Of a DNA stretch of 64,000 bases, positions 18,005 to 26,507 are shown piece after piece. Location: positions 1 through 64,000 of the forward strand of contig NZ_VSSP01000011.1 in the NCBI RefSeq assembly GCF_008312895.1, given 5' to 3'. The stretch's first letter is position 1. Every line of letters begins with the position of its first letter. The notes under the pieces were generated by a model, which saw only the letters and a program-made list of their open reading frames with translations, was not told the origin of the DNA and did not search any database. The position numbers and the translations under genes are program-made. This DNA comes from Luteimonas suaedae (GTDB lineage Bacteria; Pseudomonadota; Gammaproteobacteria; Xanthomonadales; Xanthomonadaceae).

Positions 18005-18847
18005 ATGCAGGAAAACGGCGACATTCGGCAATTGCTCGAGATCATGGCGCGGCTGCGCGATCCCGACGGCGGCTGCCCCTGGGACGTCGAGCAGACCTTC
18101 GCCACGATCGCGCCGTACACGGTCGAGGAGGCCTACGAGGTCGCCGATGCGATCGACCGCGAGGACCTGCCCGCGCTGAAGGACGAACTCGGCGACCTGC
18201 TGCTGCAGGTGGTGTTCCACGCGCGCATGGCCGAGGAGATGGGCGCGTTCGCCTTCGACGACGTGGTCGACGCCATCTGCGACAAGATGGTGCGCCGGCA
18301 TCCGCACGTCTTCGCCGGTGCCTCGGTGGAGGACGCCGAGGCGCAGACGCGCGAATGGGAGGCGCACAAGCGCCGCGAACGGGCGGCCGGCGGCGAGACC
18401 GACGCTTCGGCGCTGGCCGGCATCGCCCGCGGCCTGCCCGAGTGGCAGCGTGCGCTGAAGCTGCAGAACCGTGCCGCCAAGGTCGGCTTCGACTGGCCCG
18501 CTCCGGCGCCGGTGATCGACAAGCTGCACGAGGAGATCGAGGAGGTGCGCGCCGAATTCGCTGCGGTTGCCGCCGACCCGGACGATGCCGCCGCGCAGGC
18601 GCGGCTGGAGCAGGAGATCGGCGATCTGCTGTTCGTCGCCGCGAACCTGGCGCGGCATGCGCGGGTCGACGTCGGCACCGCGATGCGCCGCGCCAATCTG
18701 AAGTTCGAGCGCCGCTTCCGCAGCATGGAGGCGCTGGCTGCGGGCGACGGCACGTCGCTGCCGGTGCTGTCGCTGGTACAGCAGGAGGCGTACTGGCAGC
18801 GGGCCAAGCGCGCCGAGACGGCCGACCGCGAGGCCGCCGACGAATGA
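18005..18847 (+). CDS. mazG: Nucleoside triphosphate pyrophosphohydrolase MazG
   Basis: House-cleaning enzyme hydrolysing (d)NTPs to NMP and PPi. Its 280 residues carry two MazG helical domains: the first with CPWDVEQTFATIAPYTVEEA and DELGDLLLQVVFHARMAEE, the second with KVGFDWPAPAPVIDKLHEEI and EQEIGDLLFVAANLARHARV. The ATG at 18005 is preceded by AGAAGGA at good spacing; an in-frame TTG five codons earlier is less likely. The upstream REP element ends about 25 bases before. Confidence 0.95.
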   Translation: MQENGDIRQLLEIMARLRDPDGGCPWDVEQTFATIAPYTVEEAYEVADAIDREDLPALKDELGDLLLQVVFHARMAEEMGAFAFDDVVDAICDKMVRRHPHVFAGASVEDAEAQTREWEAHKRRERAAGGETDASALAGIARGLPEWQRALKLQNRAAKVGFDWPAPAPVIDKLHEEIEEVRAEFAAVAADPDDAAAQARLEQEIGDLLFVAANLARHARVDVGTAMRRANLKFERRFRSMEALAAGDGTSLPVLSLVQQEAYWQRAKRAETADREAADE

Positions 18848-19044
18848 GATGCACGCCGGCGTGGCCCGGCGATGCGACATGTGGCAAGGCAAGCGCGTTC
18901 AGCACCGGGCAACACGCCGCCGCGAGGGAGCCGTGCCGCTTCCGCCGGCTTGCCTTGCCCGGCGGTCGGCGCGCCGTTGTGCCCGGTCGGCATGGCGTCC
19001 ATCATGGATTCCCCGCGCGCGGCGCAGCCCGGGAGGGAACGCGA

Positions 19045-19347
19045 ATGAGCCGTTTCAACAGTTTCCGCGAGTTCTATCCGTTCTACCTGAGCGAGCACGG
19101 CAACCAGATCTCGCGGCGGCTGCATTTCATCGGCAGCTGCGGCGTGCTGGTGCTGGTGGCGGTGGCGATCTGGCAGCGCAACGGTTGGTGGCTGCTGGCG
19201 GCGCTGGTCTGCGGCTACGGGTTCGCCTGGGTGGGGCACTTCTTCTTCGAAAAGAACCGGCCGGCGACCTTTCGGCATCCGCTTTATTCGTTTGTCGGGG
19301 ACTGGGTGATGTTCAAGGACATCCTGACGGGAAAGATCAGGTTCTAG
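19045..19347 (+). CDS. DUF962 / Mpo1-like family membrane protein
   Basis: A 100-residue protein with the DUF962 pattern: SFREFYPFYLSEHGNQISRR, then RLHFIGSC near residue 30, two hydrophobic segments (about 33-48 and 51-66), GHFFFEKNRPATFRHPLYS near 70-88, and DWVMFKDILTGKI at the end. Yeast Mpo1 of this family is an alpha-oxidation dioxygenase for 2-hydroxy fatty acids; whether the bacterial members do this is inference. GGGAGGG precedes the ATG. The 197 bases between mazG and this gene show nothing recognisable. Confidence 0.85.
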   Translation: MSRFNSFREFYPFYLSEHGNQISRRLHFIGSCGVLVLVAVAIWQRNGWWLLAALVCGYGFAWVGHFFFEKNRPATFRHPLYSFVGDWVMFKDILTGKIRF

Positions 19348-19544
19348 AGCAATTCCGGTGCAAGTGTTGGCAGGTCCCTTCTCCTGCTTGCGGGGTGAGG
19401 GCCTGCGGCTTCCGCCCGAACGCCCAGGCGCTGCGCCATGGGCCGGGGGCGTAGCGAGAGCCCGCCCCGAAACGCTGTTGGTCGGGATGTCTAAAGCCTG
19501 TCCCCGAATGCGTTAGTCAGGGGTGACATCGGCCACGCAACAAC

Positions 19545-19597
19545 TTCTTCACAACCTCTGCACCGGCGGGGCGGCATTCTTCACAAACCTGAAGAAT
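19545..19597 (+). promoter_or_regulatory. Candidate operator: TTCTTCACAA direct repeats and a palindrome
   Basis: TTCTTCACAA occurs at 19545-19554 and again at 19577-19586, 32 bases apart (about three helical turns). The second copy forms a palindrome ATTCTTC-n8-GAAGAAT at 19576-19597. It ends 24 bases before the start of the response regulator gene, a position suiting an autoregulatory site. The rest of the 273-base gap is degenerate repeat DNA (TCCTGCTTGCGGGG). Confidence 0.45.
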
Positions 19598-19620
19598 CCC
19601 CTTTTCCATTCGGAGTCGGT

Positions 19621-20334
19621 ATGCGCGGAAACCAGGAACCTGGCGGTCTGATCCTGATCGTCGAGGACAATCGCAATATTTCGGAAATGGTCGGCGAATA
19701 TCTCGAGGGCCGCGGATTCGAGGTCGATTACGCGGCCGACGGCCTCGACGGCTACCGTCTGGCGTCGGAGAACAGCTACGACGTGATCGTGCTGGACCTG
19801 ATGCTGCCGCGGCTGGACGGGATCGAGGTCTGCAAGCGCCTGCGCGAAGAGGCCCGCAAGTCCACCCCGGTGCTGATGCTGACCGCACGCGACACCCTCG
19901 ACGAGAAACTGACCGGCTTGGGTTCGGGCGCCGACGATTACCTGACCAAGCCGTTCGCCATCCAGGAGCTGGAGGCGCGGCTGCGGGCGCTGATTCGCCG
20001 CGAGCGCCGGCAGGTCGGGTCCGAGGTGCTGAAGGTCGCCGATTTGGTGCTGGACCCGGCCAGCCTGCGCGCCACCCGTGCCGGCCAGGAACTACAGCTC
20101 TCGCCGATCGGTCTCAAGCTGCTGACGATCCTGATGCGCGAGTCGCCGCGGGTGGTCAGCCGCCAGGAGATCGAGCGCGAGATCTGGGGCAACAGCCTGC
20201 CGGATTCCGACACCCTGCGCAGCCACCTCTACAACCTGCGCAAAACGATCGACAAGCCGTTCGATCGGCCATTGCTGCATACGGTGCAGAGTGCGGGTTA
20301 CCGGATCGCCGATATCGAGCAGTCGCCGAACTGA
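19621..20334 (+). CDS. OmpR/PhoB-family response regulator
   Basis: A 237-residue transcription factor with a receiver domain (acidic VEDN at 14-17, Asp59 in VIVLDLMLPRLDGIE, Lys in DDYLTKPFAIQELEARL) and a winged-helix output domain from about 135 (LSPIGLKLLTILMRESPRVV, SRQEIEREIW, SDTLRSHLYNLRKTIDKPF). The partner kinase begins 28 bases downstream and an efflux operon follows, so control of that operon is likely by context. The exact subfamily was not identified. Confidence 0.92.
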   Translation: MRGNQEPGGLILIVEDNRNISEMVGEYLEGRGFEVDYAADGLDGYRLASENSYDVIVLDLMLPRLDGIEVCKRLREEARKSTPVLMLTARDTLDEKLTGLGSGADDYLTKPFAIQELEARLRALIRRERRQVGSEVLKVADLVLDPASLRATRAGQELQLSPIGLKLLTILMRESPRVVSRQEIEREIWGNSLPDSDTLRSHLYNLRKTIDKPFDRPLLHTVQSAGYRIADIEQSPN

Positions 20335-20362
20335 CAACGCCGTCGCTGTCGGGTCACGCATC

Positions 20363-21634
20363 ATGCCGCAGGGTCTGCCCCGTAAATTGCGCTTCGCGTT
20401 CCTGATGCAGGCGGCGTTGGCAAGCCTGGCGATCGTGATCGGCGTCACCCTCGCCTGCGCCGTTGCGGTGCGGGTGCTGATCGACGCGAGGCTGCGGGCC
20501 GAGGCGGACGAGTACTGGGCGGCGCATGCGGCCGGTGGCGCGCATCTTGCGCCGCGTACCGACGTCACCGAGATCTATTTCGCCGCGCCGGGCACCCTCC
20601 CGCCGGATCTGCCGTCGGTGCTGCGCCCGCTGCGGCCGGGCGTCCATCAGCTGCCGGGTTTCGACCGCCAAGTCCTGGTGGAGGAGCGGCCGGCGGGCCG
20701 CCTGTACGTGAGCATGTCCTTCGCCCACGCCAAGCGCGTGCTCTGGAGCGGCGCGCTGGCGCTGATGCTGACCGCCATGCTGGCGCTGTACCTGGTGACC
20801 TGGATGACCTACCGCACGTCGCGGCGGCTGGTGGCGCCGGTGAGCTGGCTGGCGAACGAGGTCTCGCACTGGGAGCCGGATGCGGTCGACGCCGGCAGGT
20901 TGGCGCCGGAACGGGTCCCCGGCGACGTCGGCAGTGAAGTACGCCAGCTCAGCGGCGCGCTGCGCGACCTGTCCGAACGGGTCAGGGCATTCGTGCAGCG
21001 CGAGCGTGACTTCACCCGCGACGCCAGCCACGAACTGCGCACGCCGTTGACAGTGGTCCGGGTCGCCACCGACATGCTGCTGGCCGATCCCGGAATGCCG
21101 GCGCATTCGCACCGCTCGCTGCAGCGCATCCAGCGTGCCGGACGCGACATGGAAGCGGTGATCGATGCCTTCCTGATCCTGGCCCGGGAGGCGCAGATCG
21201 CGCCGCAGGGCGAGGAGTTCGACGTCCGCGAGGTGGTGCTGGACGAGGTCGACCGGGCCAGGCCGCTGCTGGCGGGCAAGCCGGTGGAGCTGTGCGTGAC
21301 CGGCGATGCCGCGCCGCGCCTGCACGCGCCGCCGCGGGTGCTGGGGGTGATGCTCGGCAACCTACTCAGCAATGCCTGCGTGTTCACCGAGAGCGGGAGT
21401 ATCGAGGTGGCGATCGCCGAAGACCGCATCACCGTGCGCGACACCGGCATCGGCATGTCGCCGGACATCCTGCAGCGGGTCTACGATCCGTTTTACCGTG
21501 CCGACCAGTTCGCGGCCGGCGGCAAGGGCATGGGACTGTCGATCGTACGCCGGCTGGGCGAACGCTTCGGCTGGCCGGTGTCGCTGGACAGCCTGCCGGG
21601 GCAGGGCACCACCGCGGTCGTTCGCTTTGCCTGA
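20363..21634 (+). CDS. Sensor histidine kinase
   Basis: The membrane kinase partner of the upstream regulator (423 residues from ATG 20363). TM1 is at about residues 12-38 and TM2 at about 133-153 (ALALMLTAMLALYLVTWM), enclosing a small periplasmic sensor of about 90 residues. A HAMP-like linker, HisKA with His223 in DASHELRTPLTVVRV, an N box (NLLSNACVFTE), G1 (DTGIGMS) and G2 (GGKGMGLSIVRRL) complete the kinase. The short sensor domain resembles small-ligand or metal sensors, but the signal is unknown. An upstream in-frame start at 20291 inside the regulator gene is possible. Confidence 0.9.
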   Translation: MPQGLPRKLRFAFLMQAALASLAIVIGVTLACAVAVRVLIDARLRAEADEYWAAHAAGGAHLAPRTDVTEIYFAAPGTLPPDLPSVLRPLRPGVHQLPGFDRQVLVEERPAGRLYVSMSFAHAKRVLWSGALALMLTAMLALYLVTWMTYRTSRRLVAPVSWLANEVSHWEPDAVDAGRLAPERVPGDVGSEVRQLSGALRDLSERVRAFVQRERDFTRDASHELRTPLTVVRVATDMLLADPGMPAHSHRSLQRIQRAGRDMEAVIDAFLILAREAQIAPQGEEFDVREVVLDEVDRARPLLAGKPVELCVTGDAAPRLHAPPRVLGVMLGNLLSNACVFTESGSIEVAIAEDRITVRDTGIGMSPDILQRVYDPFYRADQFAAGGKGMGLSIVRRLGERFGWPVSLDSLPGQGTTAVVRFA

Positions 21635-21729
21635 GGGGCTGCCGGGCCTACTTCCCGGCGGCGCTGCCGAGCCGTTCAAGCGGCGTTGGCCCACCGTGTC
21701 AACGCCGACCGGTGCGGCGCGTTCCTGCC

Positions 21730-23274
21730 ATGACCTCCGATGACCGACACCCGATGAGTCCAACCCGCCGCAAGCCCGCGCGCCCGCGCACCACCCGGTC
21801 GAAGCTTCTCCGCAATCTGGTTCTGGTCGCCGTGGCACTCGCCGTGGCCGCTGGCCTGTGGGTGTGGCAGCAGGGGCGCACGGGCGCCGACGAGGGCACC
21901 TGGCGCACCACCGAGATCGAGCGCGGCGACATCCGGGTGGCGATCTCGGCCACCGGCACGCTCAGCGCGACCTCGACGGTCATTGTCGGCAGCCAGGTCT
22001 CCGGCCAGGTCACGGACGTGCTGGTGGACTTCAACGACACCGTCGAGAAAGACCAGGTGATCGCGCGCATCGATCCCAGCACCTACCAGGCGCAGATCGA
22101 CCAGGGCAATGCGCAGATCGCCGCCGCGCGCGCCGCACTGGCGCAGGCGCAGGCCACGCTGCGCAATGCCGAGCTCGACCACCGGCGCAAGGCCGATCTC
22201 GGCGGGCGGCAGCTGGTCGCGCGCAGCGACGTCGACCAGGCGCGCGCCGCCCTCGACCAGGCGCGCGCCCAGGTCACCTCGGCACAGGCGCAGATCCGGC
22301 AGCAGACCGCTTCCACCCAGGCCACCCAGGTCAATCTCGACCGCACCGTGATCCGCTCGCCGGTCGACGGCGTGGTCCTCACCCGCACCATCGAGCCCGG
22401 CCAGACCGTGGCCGCCAGCCTGCAGGCACCAGAGCTGTTTACCATCGCCGAGGACCTGAGCAAGATGCAGATCGAGCTGAGCGTCGACGAGGCCGACATC
22501 GGCCAGGTGCAGAAGGGTCAGGACGTGTCGTTCACGGTCGACGCCTTCCCCGAGCGCCAGTTCCGCGGCGTGGTGCAGCAGGTCCGATTGTCGGCGACCG
22601 ATACCAACAACGTCATCACCTATCCGGTGGTGGTGAGCGTGGACAACAGCGACGGCACCCTGCTGCCGGGCTTGACGGTCAACGCCGAGATCCTGGTCAG
22701 CCGGCGCGACGACGTGCTCAAAGTGTCGAACGCCGCGCTTCGCTACAAGCCCACCGATGCGCAGGCGCCGCCCCCGCAGGGCGCGCCGGCGCGCAGCGGC
22801 GGCGTCGCCGACGATCTGGCGCGGCTGGCCGATGCGCTCGAGCTCACGCCACCGCAGCGCGCCGAATTCGAGCCGGCGCTGGCCGCGATCCGTGAACGCA
22901 TGAACGCACGCCAGGCCGCGCCTCGCAGCGGCGGCGGCCCAGGCATGTTCGGCGGCGGAGGCGGCAGCATGCGCATCGTCACCGGCGGCCCGGGCGGCGG
23001 CGGTGACGCGGCGCAGATGCGCCAGCGCCTGCTGCAGCGCTACCAGCAGGATTTCGCCGCGTTCCGGGACACCCTCGACGAGGCGCAGCGTGCGCAGTGG
23101 GATCGGGAGCTGGCGGCCCTGCTGGGGGCGCGCCGCGCACCGCTGTACAAACTGGTCGACGACCGGCCGCAGATGGTCATGGTGCGGGTCGGCGCCAGCG
23201 ACGGCAGCAGCACCGAGGTCGCGGGCGATATCGCCGAGGGCGATCTCATCATTACCGGCGAGCGTGCGCGGTGA
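21730..23274 (+). CDS. MacA-like periplasmic adaptor (HlyD family) with C-terminal insert
   Basis: Membrane fusion protein linking an inner-membrane ABC exporter to an outer-membrane channel (514 residues). TM anchor about 27-45; a lipoyl half-motif (VIVGSQVSGQVTDVLVDFND), a helical hairpin rich in Ala/Gln (residues about 115-200), the second lipoyl half (VIRSPVDGVVLTRTIEPGQ), and beta-barrel region SKMQIELSVDEADIGQV. An unusual segment of about 130 residues (about 340-475) with ELTPPQRAEFEPAL, a Gly-rich loop and DTLDEAQRAQWDRELAALL interrupts the C-terminal domain before VRVGASDG. The second possible start is 21754. Its stop overlaps the ABC ATPase start (GTGA). Confidence 0.92.
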   Translation: MTSDDRHPMSPTRRKPARPRTTRSKLLRNLVLVAVALAVAAGLWVWQQGRTGADEGTWRTTEIERGDIRVAISATGTLSATSTVIVGSQVSGQVTDVLVDFNDTVEKDQVIARIDPSTYQAQIDQGNAQIAAARAALAQAQATLRNAELDHRRKADLGGRQLVARSDVDQARAALDQARAQVTSAQAQIRQQTASTQATQVNLDRTVIRSPVDGVVLTRTIEPGQTVAASLQAPELFTIAEDLSKMQIELSVDEADIGQVQKGQDVSFTVDAFPERQFRGVVQQVRLSATDTNNVITYPVVVSVDNSDGTLLPGLTVNAEILVSRRDDVLKVSNAALRYKPTDAQAPPPQGAPARSGGVADDLARLADALELTPPQRAEFEPALAAIRERMNARQAAPRSGGGPGMFGGGGGSMRIVTGGPGGGGDAAQMRQRLLQRYQQDFAAFRDTLDEAQRAQWDRELAALLGARRAPLYKLVDDRPQMVMVRVGASDGSSTEVAGDIAEGDLIITGERAR

Positions 23275-23963
23275 CCGAAGCGGAGGTCCCGATCATCGAG
23301 ACCCGGGCGCTCGGCAAGGTCTACTCGCCGGGCACCCAGGCCGAGGTGGTGGCGCTGAGGCATGTCGACCTGCGGATCGGGCGCGGCGATTTCGTCGCCA
23401 TCATGGGGCCGTCGGGCTCCGGCAAGTCGACGCTGATGAACCTGGTCGGGTGCCTGGATACGCCCAGCAGCGGCCAGTACCTGTGCGACGGCATCGATGT
23501 CGCCACCCTCGATGCCGAGGAGCTGGCGGTGCTGCGCCGCGACAAGATCGGCTTCGTGTTCCAGGGTTTCAACCTGCTGCCGCGGATGTCGGCGCTGGAG
23601 AACGTGGCGATGCCGCTGGGCTACGCACAGGTACCGCCGGACGAGCGGCGCGAACTCGCGCACGAGACGCTGATCGCGGTCGGCCTGGGCGATCGCACGT
23701 CGCACCGGCCCAGCGAGCTGTCCGGCGGCCAGCAGCAGCGGGTGGCGATCGCACGCGCGCTGATCAACCGCCCGCCGATCCTGCTCGCCGATGAGCCCAC
23801 CGGCGCGCTCGACAGTCGCACCGGCGAGGAGATCATGGCCCTGTTCAAGCGCCTGCGCGACGACGATCACACCGTGGTGCTGATCACGCATGACGCCGAG
23901 GTGGCCGCGCATGCGGACCGCATCTTTGCGATGCGTGACGGTGAGATGCATGAAGAGCGGTGA
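23271..23963 (+). CDS. MacB-like ABC transporter ATP-binding protein
   Basis: The ATPase of a tripartite efflux or mechanotransmission exporter (230 residues). Walker [10 protein letters not shown] at 46-54, Q-loop in [17 protein letters not shown], signature [15 protein letters not shown], Walker [14 protein letters not shown] and the H-loop VVLITHD. Here ATPase and permease are separate polypeptides, unlike the fused MacB of E. coli. GTG start coupled to the adaptor gene. The stop overlaps the beginning of a dispersed repeat. Confidence 0.94.
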   Translation: MTEAEVPIIETRALGKVYSPGTQAEVVALRHVDLRIGRGDFVAIMGPSGSGKSTLMNLVGCLDTPSSGQYLCDGIDVATLDAEELAVLRRDKIGFVFQGFNLLPRMSALENVAMPLGYAQVPPDERRELAHETLIAVGLGDRTSHRPSELSGGQQQRVAIARALINRPPILLADEPTGALDSRTGEEIMALFKRLRDDDHTVVLITHDAEVAAHADRIFAMRDGEMHEER

Positions 23964-24117
23964 TTCGGGATTGGTGATTCGTGATTGGGAGAGCAGGAGC
24001 GTGAAGCAGAGGCAGTCAGGACACCGAGGATCCGCTACGCCCGCCGGGTGCCCGGCATGGCGCCGACAGTGCGTCTTGCTTGTTTGCGAATCACGAATCA
24101 CCAATCACGAATCACGA
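23962..24117. repeat. Inverted pair of GATTCGTGATT-type repeats inside the efflux operon
   Basis: GATTCGGGATTGGTGATTCG at about 23962-23988 is mirrored by CGAATCACGAATCACCAATC and its continuation at 24087-24117. The pair, with about 100 bases between, fills the whole ATPase-permease gap and ends six bases before the permease ATG. Same family as the array at 1-57. Confidence 0.85.
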
Positions 24118-24122
24118 CACCC

Positions 24123-25358
24123 ATGAACTTCGCCGACGTCCTGCGTACCGCAATCTTCGCCCTGCGCGGCAACTGGATGCGCAGCGCGCTGACTTCGCTC
24201 GGCGTGATCATCGGCATCGCGGCGGTGATCGTGATGGTGTCGGTCGGGCAGGGGACGCAGTCGGAGATCGACAACCTGGTCTCCGGGCTGGGCTCGCAGC
24301 GGCTCGACATCTCTCCGGGCTCGCGGCGCGGACCCGGCGGCGCGCGCATGAGCGCCAGCAGCTTCTTTACCCTCAGCGAGGGCGACGTGGAGGCGATCCG
24401 CAACGAGATCCCGGAAGTGCAGTACGTCTCGGGGTCGCTGCGCGGCAATGCGCAGGTGGTGTTCGCGGAGAACAACTGGGCCGCGACCTGGCAGGGCGTG
24501 CAGCCCGACTACTTCGAGATCAACGGCTGGCGCCTGGCCGAGGGCGAGGGCTTCCAGCCGCAGGACTACACCGGCGCCGGCAAGGTGGTGATCCTCGGCG
24601 AGACCGTGCGCCGCGAGCTGTTCGGCGAGGACAGCGGCATCGGCGAGACCGTGCGCCTGGGGCGGGTGCTGTTCACCGTGGTCGGCACGCTCGAGCCGAA
24701 GGGCCAGGGCGGGTTCGGCCAGGACCAGGACGACGTGGTGATGGTGCCGATGGAAACCGGCCGCCGCCGGCTGCTCGGCGCGATGGGCCTGCCGCCGAAC
24801 GCGGTCATGCAGATCGCGCTGACGGTGCGCGACGCCGACGACCTGCCCTACGTGCAGGGCGAAATCGAGGCGCTGCTGCGCCAGCGGCACCGCATCGATC
24901 CCGGCGACGAGGACGACTTCACCGTGCGCAACATCTCCGAGATCGTCGCCACCCGCACCGCGACCACGCGGCTGATGTCGCTGCTGCTGGGCGCGGTGGC
25001 GACGATCTCGCTGATCGTCGGCGGCATCGGCATCATGAACATCATGCTGGTCTCGGTGACCGAGCGCATCCGCGAGATCGGCCTGCGCATGGCCGTCGGC
25101 GCCGGACCCTCCGACGTGCGCCGGCAGTTCCTGGCCGAGGCGATGCTGATCTCGCTGATCGGCGGCGCGATTGGCATCGTGCTGGGCGTGGCCGGCGCGT
25201 TGCTGGTCGGCCGGCTGGGCGCGCTGCCGGTGCAGCTCAATGGCCAGGTGATCGCGCTCGCCGCCGGCTTCTCGATCGCCACCGGCCTGTTCTTCGGCTA
25301 CTACCCGGCGCGCAAGGCCTCGCAGCTGGACCCGATCGAGGCATTGAGACAGCAATAG
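24123..25358 (+). CDS. MacB-like ABC transporter permease
   Basis: FtsX/MacB-type permease of 411 residues: TM1 at about 20-42 (SALTSLGVIIGIAAVIVMVS), a periplasmic core domain to about 280, then three TMs (about 281-312, 335-365 and 375-397) with GGIGIMNIMLVSVTERIREI and the C-terminal GYYPARKASQLDPIEALRQ, both diagnostic for the family. It pairs with the adjacent ATPase and adaptor. No outer-membrane TolC gene is nearby. No clear SD precedes the ATG because the repeat abuts it, so expression relative to the ATPase may be set by that insertion. Confidence 0.94.
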   Translation: MNFADVLRTAIFALRGNWMRSALTSLGVIIGIAAVIVMVSVGQGTQSEIDNLVSGLGSQRLDISPGSRRGPGGARMSASSFFTLSEGDVEAIRNEIPEVQYVSGSLRGNAQVVFAENNWAATWQGVQPDYFEINGWRLAEGEGFQPQDYTGAGKVVILGETVRRELFGEDSGIGETVRLGRVLFTVVGTLEPKGQGGFGQDQDDVVMVPMETGRRRLLGAMGLPPNAVMQIALTVRDADDLPYVQGEIEALLRQRHRIDPGDEDDFTVRNISEIVATRTATTRLMSLLLGAVATISLIVGGIGIMNIMLVSVTERIREIGLRMAVGAGPSDVRRQFLAEAMLISLIGGAIGIVLGVAGALLVGRLGALPVQLNGQVIALAAGFSIATGLFFGYYPARKASQLDPIEALRQQ

Positions 25359-25361
25359 GGC

Positions 25362-25438
25362 GAGGAGTGAGTGGAAAGGAGTGAGAAACGAGAGGGGTTG
25401 CCTTTGCTCGTTTCTCGCTCCTCTCCACTCATTTCTGC
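25362..25438. repeat. Inverted repeat of the 'GAGTGAGTGGAAAGGAGTGAGAAACGAG' type, copy 1
   Basis: A left arm at about 25362-25392 (AGTGAGAAACGAG) pairs with CTCGTTTCTCGCTCC at 25408-25437, arms of about 29 bases with a short loop. It lies between the permease stop and the peptidase start and could act as a transcript 3' hairpin. A relative is at 48204-48282. Confidence 0.8.
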
Positions 25439-25469
25439 CTTATCCTCTGGTTTTAATCGAGGCAAAGAC

Positions 25470-26480
25470 ATGCGTTTCCTGATCCTTCTGTTGCTGGCGA
25501 CCGCAATGACGGCATACGCGCAAGACGAACCGGCTTCCCGCGTCGCCCTGGTGATCCACGGCGGTGCCGGCGTGATCGAACGCGACACGCTGAGCGCGGA
25601 CGTCGAGGCCGCGATCCGCGCCGACCTCGATCGCGCGCTGGATGCCGGCCATGCGCTGCTGGCGGACGGCGGCAGCGCGCTGGACGCGGTCGAGGCGGCG
25701 GTGCGGGTGCTGGAGGAGTCTCCGCGCTTCAATGCCGCCAAGGGTGCGGTGTTCAACGCCGAGGGCCGCCATGAGCTCGACGCATCGATCATGGAAGGCC
25801 ACACCCGTCGCGCCGGCGCGGTGGCGGCGGTACGCACCGTGCGCAGCCCGATCCGCCTCGCCCGCCGGGTGATGGAGCAGTCACCGCACGTGATGCTGAT
25901 CAGCGACGGCGCCGAGCGATTCGCCGACGACCACGACGACCTGGAGCGGGTGGCGAACGACTGGTTCGACACCGAGCTCCGGCGCGAGCAACTGGAGCGT
26001 GCGCAGCAGCGCGAGCGTGCCGAGGCCGAGGCAGACGTTCCTGCCGACCTGCGCGGGCGTTATTTCGGTACCGTCGGCGCGGTCGCGCTGGACGCGCACG
26101 GGCACATCGCCGCCGCCACCTCCACCGGCGGCATGACCAACAAGAAGTGGGGCCGGGTGGGCGATTCGCCGATCATCGGTGCCGGTACCTGGGCCGACGC
26201 CCGCTGCGGCGTGTCCGGTACCGGCTGGGGCGAGTTCTTCATCCGCAACGCGGTGGCGCACGACATCTGCGCGCGCGTGGCCTATGGCGGACAGTCGCTG
26301 CAGGAAGCGGCCGACGCGGTGGTGATGCGGGTGATTCCCGAGCACGGCGGCGACGGCGGCGTCATCGCGCTGGACGCCGACGGCAACATCGTCATGCCGT
26401 TCAACACGTCCGGCATGTACCGCGGCTGGGTGAAGCCGGACGGCTCGCGCGGCACCGCGGTGTTCCGCGAGCGCGACTGA
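25470..26480 (+). CDS. Isoaspartyl peptidase / L-asparaginase (Ntn hydrolase), exported
   Basis: A type III (plant-type) asparaginase of 336 residues, with a cleavable signal peptide (MRFLILLLLATAMTAYA, cut before QDEP) so it acts in the periplasm or outside. The core opens LVIHGGAGVI; GGSALDAVEAAVRVLEESPRFNA follows; the autocleavage nucleophile is Thr201 in RYFGTVGAVALDAHG, and GGMTNKKWGRVGDSPIIGAG and GTGWGEFFIR carry the substrate site. Such enzymes remove isoaspartyl dipeptides and have weak asparaginase activity. A charged Glu/Arg/Ala stretch before the cleavage site is the usual flexible linker. Confidence 0.93.
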   Translation: MRFLILLLLATAMTAYAQDEPASRVALVIHGGAGVIERDTLSADVEAAIRADLDRALDAGHALLADGGSALDAVEAAVRVLEESPRFNAAKGAVFNAEGRHELDASIMEGHTRRAGAVAAVRTVRSPIRLARRVMEQSPHVMLISDGAERFADDHDDLERVANDWFDTELRREQLERAQQRERAEAEADVPADLRGRYFGTVGAVALDAHGHIAAATSTGGMTNKKWGRVGDSPIIGAGTWADARCGVSGTGWGEFFIRNAVAHDICARVAYGGQSLQEAADAVVMRVIPEHGGDGGVIALDADGNIVMPFNTSGMYRGWVKPDGSRGTAVFRERD

Positions 26481-26507
26481 CGGCGAGCGCCGCGCGGACA
26501 TGCGTCG

